From an uncultured Aquimarina sp. (GTDB lineage: Bacteria; Bacteroidota; Bacteroidia; Flavobacteriales; Flavobacteriaceae): a stretch of DNA of 64,000 nt. Location of the stretch: positions 434,001 through 498,000 of the forward strand of contig CANNBP010000001.1 of NCBI GenBank assembly GCA_947502885.1, in the 5' to 3' direction. Positions 36,161 to 44,106 of the stretch are shown here, piece by piece; position 1 is the stretch's first letter, and every line of letters begins with the position of its first letter. The notes under the pieces are model-generated. The model made no database searches. It was given only the letters and a program-made list of their open reading frames with translations, and was not told the DNA's origin. The translations under genes and the position numbers were made by a program.

Positions 36161-36288
36161 AAGGTCCGAAGTGGGTGACCGATGTAAGATGATATATTGT
36201 TTAGACTATCAAAATCAAAAGTCATTTCTGACTTAGATTTTTTTTATTAGAACATCGATCACTCCTGCCCTCCCAGACTTCGGACTTT
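36161..36288. repeat. GC-rich interrupted inverted repeat (RAYT-linked element or structured RNA)
   Basis: AAGGTCCGAAGT (36161-36172) pairs with ACTTCGGACTTT (36277-36288) at 11 of 12 positions, and GGGTGACCGATGT (36173-36185) with ACATCGATCACTC (36252-36264) at 11 of 13. The right arm carries an unpaired 12-base insert (36265-36276, CTGCCCTCCCAG). Inside the loop a second hairpin forms from AAATC/GATTT and AAGTCA/TGACTT (36212-36240). The arms are strikingly GC-rich for this AT-rich region. It could be a REP/BIME-like element mobilised by RAYT or part of a non-coding RNA. Confidence 0.6.
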
Positions 36289-36392
36289 ACTTTTATATTT
36301 TAGAAACCATATTATAATGATTGATTTCTTTCGTACTATTTACTTACTCAAAATTACATAAAAACCATTGTCATAAGGATTTTTAAACCTTC

Positions 36393-36438
36393 AAAAAGGT
36401 ACTGAATCTTTATATAGTTGAAGATTCAGTACCTTTTT
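36393..36438. terminator. Orphan bidirectional terminator
   Basis: AAAAAGGTACTGAATCTT (36393-36410) and AAGATTCAGTACCTTTTT (36421-36438) form a perfect 18-bp stem with a 10-base loop, with T-tracts usable on both strands. No annotated gene ends within 250 bases on either strand, so it probably ends an unannotated transcript or insulates the dehydrogenase gene. Confidence 0.8.
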
Positions 36439-36723
36439 TTAGTTATTACACCTACTTCTTTCTCTATTCTCAAACTTTGGTTTATACTATATACTGTCTT
36501 ATCTAGACAGTTTGTTACCATCATTTTTGAATTATTTATCATTTTTGATAAAATAGTTGGTAAAATACTGATGTATTGATGCAGTAAATTGCTTCTATTT
36601 TACACTATTTTTTGATTGATCACATTTTAATCCAGCAAAAAAAACAGCTACAAAGTATATCTTGTAACTGTTTCTATATCCAAAAATTTTTTTTGAGAGA
36701 AATACTTCTAGCGCATCATTACT

Positions 36724-39648
36724 TTATGAAAGTAAAGCATTTTTTAAAATACTTACTGGATGGAATGATTCGCGCTGTGTCCCATCTTTTATTTGGTGTC
36801 TACAACTTGTACCTACAGCAGCTATAATTGTATCATTTGACGCTTTTCTAACAGCTGGAAACAAAGTTTGCTCACCTATTTTCATACTAATCTCATAATG
36901 CTCTTCTTCATATCCAAAAGACCCTGCCATACCACAACATCCCGATGGAATAATAGTAACTTTAAAATTCTCTGGTAAATTTAAAGCAGTAAAAGTGTTT
37001 TGCACAGTGGATAATGCTTTTTGATGGCAATGACCATGTAACTTAATTGTTTGTTTATCTTTTGTAAACTGATCAGTAGTTATATTTCCTTTTTCAATTT
37101 CAGAAAATAAAAACTCATCAATTAAAAAAGTATGTTTAGCGATGCTTTCTGCTTTATTCTTATCTATAGTCAATCTTAAATATTCATCTCTAAATGTTAG
37201 AATAGCAGAAGGTTCTAAACCAATCAAAGGCGTATCCTCATTAATTAATCCTGCAAATATTGAAATATTATGATTTGCCACCTTTTTAGCCTGTTCTAAT
37301 AATCCTTTGGATATAAAAGTTCGTCCACTTTCTTTATGATCAACTATTTTTATCTCATATCCAAGTTGAGTTAACAATTCTATTGCATCAATACCAATAT
37401 GAGTATCTAAATAATTGGTAAATTCGTCGATAAAGAAATAAACACTCTTTTTTGAAATTTTGGGTTGTTTAGATATTAAATTCTTTTTACACCAATTTCT
37501 TAATGACTGTTTACTTAATAGAGGTAAATCTCTTTCTTTGGCAACTTTCATGGTTGATTTAATAACCCCAGAAGTTATCTTATTTCTAAATATAAAGTTT
37601 GTAAGACTAGGAGTTATTCCCCCCAAAGCATTTAATTTATTATTGTAAGCAAATAATTTCGTTCGTAAAGATGTTCCTTTTTCCTTTTGATATTGATATT
37701 CAAATTCTGCTTTTAAAGTAGCTACATCAACATTAGATGGACATTCTCCTGAACAACCTTTACAACTTAAACAGAGATCAAATACCTCTTTTAATTCTGT
37801 ACTATTAAATTTATTTCTCTCTTCATTATTCGTTAAAAACTCTCGCAAAGCATTGGCCCTACCTCTAGTTGTATCTTTCTCATCCTTAGTAGCTCTATAA
37901 CTAGGACACATCGTCCCCCCTGCTTCTACAGATTTACGACAATCCCCACTACCATTACATTTTTCTGTAGCTCTTAAAATTCCTTGAGAGTCGCTAAAAT
38001 CAAATAATGTATCAATTTCTGGTTCTTTTCTATCTACCTCGTAACGTAATTCTTGATCCATTGGATAAGGGTCTACAATCTTACCAGGATTTAAGATATG
38101 TTGTGGGTCAAAAACCTTTTTGATTCGCTCGATGATTTTATAATTCTCATCTCCAATCATAAATGGAATGTAACTAGCTCTTACAATACCATCTCCATGT
38201 TCTCCACTCATAGAGCCCTTATATTTCTTTACCAAAGTCGCCACATCATCGGTTATTTTTTTAAACAAAACAACATCTTCACTTTTCTTAAGATCCAGAA
38301 TTGGACGTAAATGAATTTCTCCTGCTCCGGCATGTGCATAATATACAGCCTCCTGATCATATTGTTTCATAATATGTGAAAACTCAGCTATATAATTTGC
38401 CAAATCTGGTATAGCAACCGCAGTATCCTCTATACAAGCTACAGCTTTTTTATCTCCAACTATGTTTCCTAATAATCCAAGTCCAGCTTTACGCAATTCT
38501 AAAGCTTTATTAATCTCTTCTCCTTTTAAAATCGGATTTGCATAACTTAAATTAGAGTCATTAAGCGTTTGTAAAAGAGATTGTTCCTGCTTATTGAGAT
38601 CTTCTATATTTTCTGCTCTAAGTTCAAGCATTAATATAGCTTGAGGATCGCCTTCTATAAAAAACCTATTTTTAAGTTGTTCTGTATTATTTTTTGTGCA
38701 ATCGAGAATTGTTTTATCCATCATTTCACAAGTAAATAATGAATGCTCCATTATAGGAGCTACCGCATTAAGACAGTCATCAATAGACTTAAAATGCGCC
38801 GCAACCATAACAGACTCAACAGGAGGTAACTCATCTAATTGTAATGTAACCTCAGTAGTAAAAGCTAAAGTACCTTCGCTTCCGGATAGTAAATCACACA
38901 TAGAAAAAGGAATATCAGAGTTTGTGAATACTTCTGATCGAATTAATTCATCTATTGCATAACCTGTATTACGCCTATGTATTTCTGGTTTTGGAAAATT
39001 ATTGATTATTTGTTCTTGAATCATTTCTGGAGAAAGTTCTTCAAAAATTGATTGATATATTTTACCTTCTAAAGTATCTAAACTCCTTTTAACATGGAAT
39101 TCTTCTTTAGATATTTTAGAAAAAATTACTTCGCTACCATCAGACAGCACAGTATTCAATTTTAAAACTTTATCTCTTGTCACCCCATATTGTATAGAAG
39201 TCGTACCACTACTATTATTACCAATCATTCCTCCTATCATACAACGATTAGAAGTCGATGTATTTGGACCAAAAAACAAACCATAAGGTTTAAGGTGTCT
39301 ATTTAAATCATCACGTATTACTCCTGGTTGAACAGTAACTGTTTTTTTGATTTTGTCTACAGATACAATCTTAGTAAAATACTTAGACACATCAACTATG
39401 ATTCCTTCGCCCACACATTGTCCTGCCAACGATGTACCTGCAGTTCTTGGAATAAGTCCAATAGTATATTTTACAGCAAATGTTATAATCTTTTTTAAAT
39501 CATCAACCGACTTAGGAAAAGCTACTGCCAAAGGGATTCTTCTATATACCGAAGCATCGGTAGCATATAACGATGTGGTAAGTTTATCAAATTGTAACTC
39601 TCCTTCTAGTTGATCTCTTAAATACTCTAATTTCTTACTATTCATCAT
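36724..39648 (-). CDS. ydiJ: FAD/Fe-S D-2-hydroxyglutarate dehydrogenase-like oxidoreductase (YdiJ type)
   Basis: 974 aa. The N-terminal FAD-binding domain (VAO fold, ~20-290) has P-R-T-A-G-T-S-L-A-G and I-G-G-M-I-G-N-N-S-S-G; the FAD-oxidase C domain follows (~300-535) with H-A-G-A-G-E-I-H-L-R-P and M-S-G-E-H-G-D-G; then a ferredoxin-like section with C-N-G-S-G-D-C-R-K, M-C-P-S-Y and C-L-S-C-K-G-C-S-G-E-C-P (~565-635), and a GlpC-like Cys-rich C-terminus (S-G-C-C-G-M-A-G). This order and length match E. coli/Pseudomonas YdiJ, shown elsewhere to oxidise D-2-hydroxyglutarate to 2-oxoglutarate. Its start overlaps the Lrp gene by 11 bases, so the two are coupled. Confidence 0.85.
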   Translation of the reverse strand: MMNSKKLEYLRDQLEGELQFDKLTTSLYATDASVYRRIPLAVAFPKSVDDLKKIITFAVKYTIGLIPRTAGTSLAGQCVGEGIIVDVSKYFTKIVSVDKIKKTVTVQPGVIRDDLNRHLKPYGLFFGPNTSTSNRCMIGGMIGNNSSGTTSIQYGVTRDKVLKLNTVLSDGSEVIFSKISKEEFHVKRSLDTLEGKIYQSIFEELSPEMIQEQIINNFPKPEIHRRNTGYAIDELIRSEVFTNSDIPFSMCDLLSGSEGTLAFTTEVTLQLDELPPVESVMVAAHFKSIDDCLNAVAPIMEHSLFTCEMMDKTILDCTKNNTEQLKNRFFIEGDPQAILMLELRAENIEDLNKQEQSLLQTLNDSNLSYANPILKGEEINKALELRKAGLGLLGNIVGDKKAVACIEDTAVAIPDLANYIAEFSHIMKQYDQEAVYYAHAGAGEIHLRPILDLKKSEDVVLFKKITDDVATLVKKYKGSMSGEHGDGIVRASYIPFMIGDENYKIIERIKKVFDPQHILNPGKIVDPYPMDQELRYEVDRKEPEIDTLFDFSDSQGILRATEKCNGSGDCRKSVEAGGTMCPSYRATKDEKDTTRGRANALREFLTNNEERNKFNSTELKEVFDLCLSCKGCSGECPSNVDVATLKAEFEYQYQKEKGTSLRTKLFAYNNKLNALGGITPSLTNFIFRNKITSGVIKSTMKVAKERDLPLLSKQSLRNWCKKNLISKQPKISKKSVYFFIDEFTNYLDTHIGIDAIELLTQLGYEIKIVDHKESGRTFISKGLLEQAKKVANHNISIFAGLINEDTPLIGLEPSAILTFRDEYLRLTIDKNKAESIAKHTFLIDEFLFSEIEKGNITTDQFTKDKQTIKLHGHCHQKALSTVQNTFTALNLPENFKVTIIPSGCCGMAGSFGYEEEHYEISMKIGEQTLFPAVRKASNDTIIAAVGTSCRHQIKDGTQRESFHPVSILKNALLS

Positions 39649-40123
39649 ATGTATTTTTCTTTCCTAAAGAATCTAAGGACACTTGTCTTTTAAAATTTGT
39701 ATCAAAACAAATAAAACTATCAGTACCGGCGACACCTTCTATTTGGTGTACCTGATCGTATAATATACGTCTCAAATGTTGATTGTCATAGGCAAAAATG
39801 AGAAAGAAAATTGCATATTGTCCCGAAACATAACTACACTCTAATACTTCTGGTATTTTTTGAAGTCCCTTAACAACATCAGAAGCATATCTTGCCTCTT
39901 TAAGCCTTATCCCCACATAAGATTTGGTTTTATAACCAATTCGAGCTTCGTTTACAATAAATTCTGCCTTATCGATAACCTTATTTTCTTTCAGTTTTTT
40001 AATTCGCTGATGGACTAGAGAATTTGAAATCTTAAGTTCTTCTGCAATTTGTGAAAAAGGCTTTCTTGCATCTTTTCTTATCTGTAAAAGAATTTGCTGG
40101 TCTATATAATCAAAATGACTCAT
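39638..40123 (-). CDS. Lrp/AsnC-family transcription regulator
   Basis: 161 aa with an N-terminal winged helix (residues ~5-60: Q-I-L-L-Q-I-R-K-D-A-R-K-P-F-S-Q-I-A) and a C-terminal RAM-type ligand domain (~65-150). Lrp/AsnC proteins are octameric sensors of amino acids. It is the first gene of an operon with the YdiJ-like dehydrogenase (11-base overlap) and is divergent from the DUF1338 gene across a 162-base region holding two helically phased direct repeats. This points to control of both transcripts, perhaps by lysine or a related metabolite. Confidence 0.9.
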   Translation of the reverse strand: MSHFDYIDQQILLQIRKDARKPFSQIAEELKISNSLVHQRIKKLKENKVIDKAEFIVNEARIGYKTKSYVGIRLKEARYASDVVKGLQKIPEVLECSYVSGQYAIFFLIFAYDNQHLRRILYDQVHQIEGVAGTDSFICFDTNFKRQVSLDSLGKKNTYDE

Positions 40124-40152
40124 ACGTTATAAAAAAATTAAAAAATCCATGT

Positions 40153-40167
40153 CAAAACGATATTAAA
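40153..40167. promoter_or_regulatory. Candidate Lrp box 1
   Basis: CAAAACGATATTAAA, an imperfect direct copy of box 2 at 40226-40240 (12 of 15 identical). Start-to-start distance is 73 bases, about seven helical turns, which suits a wrapped Lrp octamer. Motif identity is inferred from context only. Confidence 0.4.
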
Positions 40168-40225
40168 GCGTAGTCTTATAATCAAATTAACACAAAAAAT
40201 AGTTTTTATAAATTAAAATCAATAC

Positions 40226-40240
40226 CAAAACGGCATAAAA
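40226..40240. promoter_or_regulatory. Candidate Lrp box 2
   Basis: CAAAACGGCATAAAA lies 13 bases upstream of the TAATTTTG (40254-40261) -7-like motif of the DUF1338 gene, so binding would occupy that promoter. Confidence 0.4.
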
Positions 40241-40253
40241 TGATCAAAAATAA

Positions 40254-40261
40254 TAATTTTG
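40254..40261 (+). promoter_or_regulatory. Candidate -7 element for DUF1338 gene
   Basis: TAATTTTG matches TAnnTTTG and ends 24 bases before the ATG at 40286. No -33 TTG is present, consistent with dependence on an activator. Confidence 0.45.
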
Positions 40262-40285
40262 TGATATATCTAAAACAAATTAGAG

Positions 40286-41098
40286 ATGAATTTGACGTAT
40301 TTTTTTGAAGAGCTTTGGAAACAATATTCCGCAAAAACACCATCAGCAGAAAAGATAAAATCTTTATTCGAAACTGAAGGAAATGAAGTTTTTAATGACC
40401 ATATAGCCATCCGAACTTTTAATGACTCTAGAGTTGGTATCGATGTTTTGGCTAAACCATTTATTGAGATGGGGTACGAACCTAAAGGCGATTATCACTT
40501 TAAAACCAAGAAATTATATGCCAAGCATTTTGAACATAAATCTGATAAAAATGCTCCCAAAATCTTTATTAGTGAATTACTTTTAGAAGAATTCTCTGAC
40601 ACACTACAACGTATGGTGAAAACAATACTGAACCAAATTGATCCAAGTACTTTTGCTCAAAATGATCTTCTTTTAAAGGGAAGAATTTGGGGTAAGCCAT
40701 CATTTATGACATATCAAAAACTACTAAATGAATCTGAGTATGCTGCGTGGTTATATGTTAATGGCTTTTGTTCTAATCACTTTACTGTAGATGTAAATAA
40801 ATTAAAAACCTTTAACAGTCTTGTAGAAGTTAATACCTTTTTAAAAGATAAAGGTTTTAAAATGAATATTTCTGGTGGCGAAATTAAAGGGACTCCAGCT
40901 CAATTATTAGAACAATCAAGTATCCTAGCAGATATAGTAAAGGTAGAATTTGAAGAAAGTGTTAAAGAAATCACTTCTTGTTATTATGAATTTTCTTATC
41001 GTTACCCTACAACAGAAGGATCAACTTTTACAGGTTTTATCGCTGGTTCTGCAGATAAAATCTTTGAAAGTACAGATATGAAGCTTCAAGATTCTTAA
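40286..41098 (+). CDS. DUF1338 protein, HglS-like 2-oxoadipate dioxygenase/decarboxylase
   Basis: 270 aa, shorter than the ~460-aa Pseudomonas HglS. DUF1338 enzymes such as HglS are Fe(II) proteins of the vicinal oxygen chelate fold that convert 2-oxoadipate to D-2-hydroxyglutarate. Candidate metal ligands here are H39 (N-D-H-I-A-I-R-T-F), H165 (S-N-H-F-T-V-D-V) and E235 (Y-Y-E-F-S-Y-R), spaced like the His/His/Glu triad of that family. Divergent from the Lrp and YdiJ-like genes, the latter encoding the next enzyme of the pathway. The specific reaction is inferred. Confidence 0.8.
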   Translation: MNLTYFFEELWKQYSAKTPSAEKIKSLFETEGNEVFNDHIAIRTFNDSRVGIDVLAKPFIEMGYEPKGDYHFKTKKLYAKHFEHKSDKNAPKIFISELLLEEFSDTLQRMVKTILNQIDPSTFAQNDLLLKGRIWGKPSFMTYQKLLNESEYAAWLYVNGFCSNHFTVDVNKLKTFNSLVEVNTFLKDKGFKMNISGGEIKGTPAQLLEQSSILADIVKVEFEESVKEITSCYYEFSYRYPTTEGSTFTGFIAGSADKIFESTDMKLQDS

Positions 41099-41189
41099 AC
41101 TTTAAGATTAACAAAAATTTAAGAGTCCCAGATGCACAATAGAAGTTTTGTGACGTTATATTCGAAAATCAAACCTTAAACTATTCACT

Positions 41190-41678
41190 ATGTTAAAACG
41201 TATTTTAATTTTTACAGCTTTACTATTAGGTACCATTGGTACCATACAGTCTCAAGAGTTTTCAAAAAATGCTTTAGGGCTACGACTAGGAGACAATGAT
41301 GGTTTTGGAGCTGAAATTTCGTACCAAAGAGGTCTAACCGACAATAATAGATTAGAATTTGACCTAGGATGGAGAGATTTTAACTTTGGAAATGCTATAA
41401 AAATTGCCGGAATATACCAATGGGTATTCAATCTTGACAAAGGGTTTAACTGGTATGTTGGACCAGGAGGAGGAATTGGATTGATCGATTATGATAATGA
41501 TACTATATATAATGACAGCAGCGATAGTTATTTCTTTATTGCAGGTGACATTGGTATCGAATATAACTTTGATATTCCATTACTTATTTCGTTAGATCTT
41601 AGACCTGAAATTGGTTTTGGAGACGTAAATGATGATTTAGATTTTGATATCGGCTTAGGAGTTCGTTATCAATTCTAA
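41190..41678 (+). CDS. Small outer-membrane beta-barrel protein
   Basis: 162 aa with a signal peptide (cleavage after I-Q-S-Q, ~22) and alternating strands such as G-F-G-A-E-I-S-Y-Q and F-D-L-G-W-R-D-F, ending in the terminal aromatic F typical of outer-membrane proteins (V-R-Y-Q-F). Size suggests an 8-stranded barrel. Role unknown. A well-spaced single gene between DUF1338 and the convergent bshA. Confidence 0.78.
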   Translation: MLKRILIFTALLLGTIGTIQSQEFSKNALGLRLGDNDGFGAEISYQRGLTDNNRLEFDLGWRDFNFGNAIKIAGIYQWVFNLDKGFNWYVGPGGGIGLIDYDNDTIYNDSSDSYFFIAGDIGIEYNFDIPLLISLDLRPEIGFGDVNDDLDFDIGLGVRYQF

Positions 41679-41711
41679 TCATTCAAAAAATAATATATAA
41701 TGTTATCGTTC

Positions 41712-42839
41712 CTAAGCTATTGCTAACGCCTCTTGGTAAATTGCAATATACTTAGGAACGATTTCATTTACATCAAATTTTCTTGCTTCATGATAAGCAT
41801 TTTGCTTAAACAATTCTAAAGTTGCATCATCTTCTAAAATCTTAATGGCATTTTCAGACATTTCTTTCACGTTCCCCACATCACTTAAAAATCCTGAAAC
41901 TCCCTGACGATTAACTTCTGGTATTCCTCCTGTATTACTTGATATAACAGGCACTTTATTTACCATAGCTTCTAAGGCAGCTAAACCAAAACTTTCTCTT
42001 TCCGACGGAAGCAGAAATAAATCAGAAAAGCATAGTATTTTATCTATTTCATTACTATTACCAAGAAATACTACTCTATCTTTAATACCGAGTTCTTTAC
42101 ACTGTTGTTCTGCAGGCTCTCTCTCTGGGCCTTCACCTACCATCAACAACTTAGCCGGTATTTCTTTCTGGATTTCATAAAAGATTTCTATGACATCAGT
42201 AATACGCTTTACGGGTCTAAAATTACTTATATGCGTAACAATTCGCTCTTCTGGAGTTGCCATTAACTCACGTTGGCAATCTGTAAAACTTGTTTGCCTT
42301 ATACTTACATCTATAAAATTTGGCACAACTTCTATATCACCATTAATATCAAATAAACGCAAAGTATCTTCTTTAAGACTTTGAGATACAGAAGTCACAA
42401 CATCACTCTTATTAATACTAAAAGTTACTGCTGGTTTATAAAAAGGGTGGTTTCCGACCAATGTGATATCTGTACCATGCAGTGTAGTAACCATTGGAAT
42501 ATGAATTCCTTCTTCTTCTAATATTTTCTTTGCCATATACCCTGCATAAGCATGAGGAATAGCATAATGCACATGCAGTACGTCTATTTTATACTTTTTT
42601 ACGGTATCTACCAATTTGCTAGACAAGGCCAACTCATAGGGCTGGTAATGAAACAAAGGGTAATCCTGAACATTCACTTCGTGAAAATGAATATTAGAAC
42701 TGAGTAAATTTAAGCGTACAGGCTGTTTATAGGTAATAAAATGCACTTCATGATTTAATTTTGCAAGAGAGATACCCAATTCTGTGGCCACCACTCCACT
42801 ACCCCCAAAAGTTGGATAACAGACTATAGCAATTTTCAT
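41712..42839 (-). CDS. bshA: N-acetyl-alpha-D-glucosaminyl L-malate synthase BshA
   Basis: 375 aa from ATG 42839; a longer frame to 42863 begins upstream of the conserved M-K-I-A-I-V-C-Y-P-T-F-G-G-S-G-V-V start. GT4 glycosyltransferase that joins GlcNAc from UDP-GlcNAc to L-malate, the first step of bacillithiol synthesis. Signatures include H-V-H-Y-A-I-P-H-A (~95), T-L-H-G-T-D-I-T-L-V-G (~122) and E-S-F-G-L-A-A-L-E-A-M (~285). Bacillithiol is the usual low-molecular-weight thiol of Bacteroidota as well as Firmicutes, and may assist metal tolerance along with the efflux operon. Confidence 0.95.
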   Translation of the reverse strand: MKIAIVCYPTFGGSGVVATELGISLAKLNHEVHFITYKQPVRLNLLSSNIHFHEVNVQDYPLFHYQPYELALSSKLVDTVKKYKIDVLHVHYAIPHAYAGYMAKKILEEEGIHIPMVTTLHGTDITLVGNHPFYKPAVTFSINKSDVVTSVSQSLKEDTLRLFDINGDIEVVPNFIDVSIRQTSFTDCQRELMATPEERIVTHISNFRPVKRITDVIEIFYEIQKEIPAKLLMVGEGPEREPAEQQCKELGIKDRVVFLGNSNEIDKILCFSDLFLLPSERESFGLAALEAMVNKVPVISSNTGGIPEVNRQGVSGFLSDVGNVKEMSENAIKILEDDATLELFKQNAYHEARKFDVNEIVPKYIAIYQEALAIA

Positions 42840-43105
42840 ATACTTACTTTTTTTGATGCACAAGGTACAAGAAAATAGGTATAGTCACCTGTTAAAGTAA
42901 TTTTAAAAAATCTTCTAGATTTTAGTCAAGATAAACAATGATCGTATCTGATGATCCATTTCCCTAATAGTTCATTTTTAGAAAGAATCGAACTTTGAAC
43001 CCATATAAAACCGAAAGATGATAACAAAATAAGGAGGATTACATTTTTTTCATGTTGATTAGTTAAAGACAGACTATCTTCAAACAACATATCAAAAAAT
43101 AAAAA

Positions 43106-43409
43106 AGCAGATCATAAGCCGGATTCTGTCCCTTGATTCATCAAAGTCCTTATCATTTATCTAGGCAGACAATTACTCGTCTGCTCTAACCGCCTACCCT
43201 CCAACATTGGGCGCGCAACCCTTAAAAGCTGGTATACATGGCGTTGCACCGCATAGAGTTTACCTGATTTCACTACAGCATTACCTGTACATTCTTTCTG
43301 CTGCACTTGTCCTCGTTTTACAACGGACGGGTATTACCCGCTATACTGCGCTATGGTGTCCGGACTTTCCTCTTTCCGTTAAACGGACAGCGATAAGGTG
43401 ATCTGCTTT
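43106..43409 (-). ncRNA. rnpB: RNase P RNA (bacterial type A)
   Basis: The catalytic RNA of RNase P. Reading the minus strand, the 5' part carries the conserved G-A-G-G-A-A-A-G-T-C-C-G core segment (near 43360-43375), the middle has the conserved A-C-A-G-A-A-type and G-A-G-G-G-T-A-G-G-C-G-G stretches, and the 3' part ends A-C-A-G-A-A-T-C-C-G-G-C-T-T-A. The P1 stem is formed by GATCTGCT (43400-43407) and AGCAGATC (43106-43113). The overlapping plus-strand open frame is spurious. Exact ends are approximate. Confidence 0.93.
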
Positions 43410-43412
43410 CTG

Positions 43413-43445
43413 CAAAAGTAGGGTATTTACATTTGATTACACAAA
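43413..43445 (-). promoter_or_regulatory. rnpB: rnpB promoter
   Basis: On the minus strand TTTG (43442-43445) is followed after 21 bases by TACTTTTG (43413-43420), a full Bacteroidota promoter. Initiation about 5 bases later gives an RNA start near 43408, exactly where the P1 stem begins. Confidence 0.8.
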
Positions 43446-43561
43446 CAGTAGATCTCTTTTAAATTTGATTGAAATTAATACATCAATACAAATAGCATCT
43501 ATCACAATATCAAACAACCATAACAATACAGTATGTCAATACTTTAGATTTTATTAAACAA

Positions 43562-43596
43562 AAAAAAAGATCGTATTATAACAACGATCTTTTTTT
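43562..43596 (-). terminator. Terminator for the 119-aa exported protein gene
   Basis: AAAAAAAGATCGT (43562-43574) and ACGATCTTTTTTT (43584-43596) form a perfect 13-bp stem; read on the minus strand it ends in a T-tract, 36 bases beyond the stop at 43632. Confidence 0.85.
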
Positions 43597-43631
43597 GTAA
43601 ACATAGGTTAGTTCAGGGTATCGATTAAATC

Positions 43632-43991
43632 TTAATCTCCAGCCAATAATACATAAGAATTAGGAACAGGAGATACATAAAAATCTTTTACATTTTTAAT
43701 ATTCTTCATATGTTTTTCAGCTTCTTTAAAAGCCGTTTCCAAAGCGCTTAATTTAGACTTTTTACTTACTACAATAGTTTTAGAAATAATACTTCCATTG
43801 GAATATTCTATTGTTATTTTCCATTTTTTTACGGAATGAAGGTTCTTATTACTTGTTTTATTTTTTTCTCCTTCATTCTTATTTTCCACTTTCTCTTTCT
43901 TTTCATTATCAACCAATGTAGGCTCTGTTAAACAAGTAGTTGCACTTATTATAGAGGTGCAAAACAGGGCTAATGCTACTAAGTTTTTCAT
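43632..43991 (-). CDS. Small exported protein of unknown function
   Basis: 119 aa with a signal peptide (cleavage near A-T-T-C-L-T, residue ~19; Cys20 could be a weak lipobox). A low-complexity Lys/Glu/Asn linker (E-K-K-E-K-V-E-N-K-N-E-G-E-K) leads into a compact beta/alpha region from residue 55 (W-K-I-T-I-E-Y-S-N-G-S), possibly a small alpha-beta domain. I do not recognise a family. It is divergent from the small HTH gene across 115 bases. Confidence 0.62.
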   Translation of the reverse strand: MKNLVALALFCTSIISATTCLTEPTLVDNEKKEKVENKNEGEKNKTSNKNLHSVKKWKITIEYSNGSIISKTIVVSKKSKLSALETAFKEAEKHMKNIKNVKDFYVSPVPNSYVLLAGD

Positions 43992-44069
43992 AATTAGATG
44001 ATTTGAATTTGTATGTAGCTAATATACAGGTATTTCTTTAATATACAAATATTTTTTTAATAAAAATTT

Positions 44070-44085
44070 ATTTGATTAATCAAAT
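44070..44085. promoter_or_regulatory. 16-bp palindromic operator overlapping the -33 element of the HTH gene
   Basis: ATTTGATTAATCAAAT is a perfect palindrome. Its TTTG (44071-44074) is the -33 element of the promoter for the downstream HTH gene, so a bound dimer would block RNA polymerase. Autoregulation by the small HTH protein is the simplest reading. Confidence 0.6.
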
Positions 44086-44101
44086 TCTATATGTATATTT
44101 G
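44071..44101 (+). promoter_or_regulatory. Promoter of the small HTH gene
   Basis: TTTG (44071-44074), 19 bases, then TATATTTG (44094-44101): an exact Bacteroidota consensus. The ATG at 44107 starts only 5 bases after the -7 element, implying a leaderless or nearly leaderless mRNA. Confidence 0.8.
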
Positions 44102-44106
44102 TAATT

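Larger units (their letters stand above)
36006..36723. other. 718-base non-coding region rich in hairpins
   Basis: Between the RAYT gene and the dehydrogenase gene. It contains, in order, a 12-bp hairpin (36025-36058), a long GC-rich interrupted inverted repeat (36161-36288), a minus-strand TAATTTTG -7 motif (36349-36356) and an 18-bp perfect terminator hairpin (36393-36438) with no gene that obviously needs it. No open frame with coding features was seen; one short plus-strand frame near its right end runs antisense into the dehydrogenase gene. Confidence 0.65.

Noticed and set aside
36612..36827. Plus-strand frame of 71 codons crossing into the dehydrogenase gene
   Set aside because: Most of it is antisense to the conserved C-terminus of the dehydrogenase and shows no signal, motif or start context.
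43031..43064. AAGGAGG sequence as ribosome-binding site of a small gene
   Set aside because: The ATG that follows heads a frame of only four codons; strong Shine-Dalgarno use is also uncommon in this phylum.
43207..43401. Plus-strand open frame of 64 codons
   Set aside because: It lies entirely within RNase P RNA on the opposite strand and its translation has no protein-like features.
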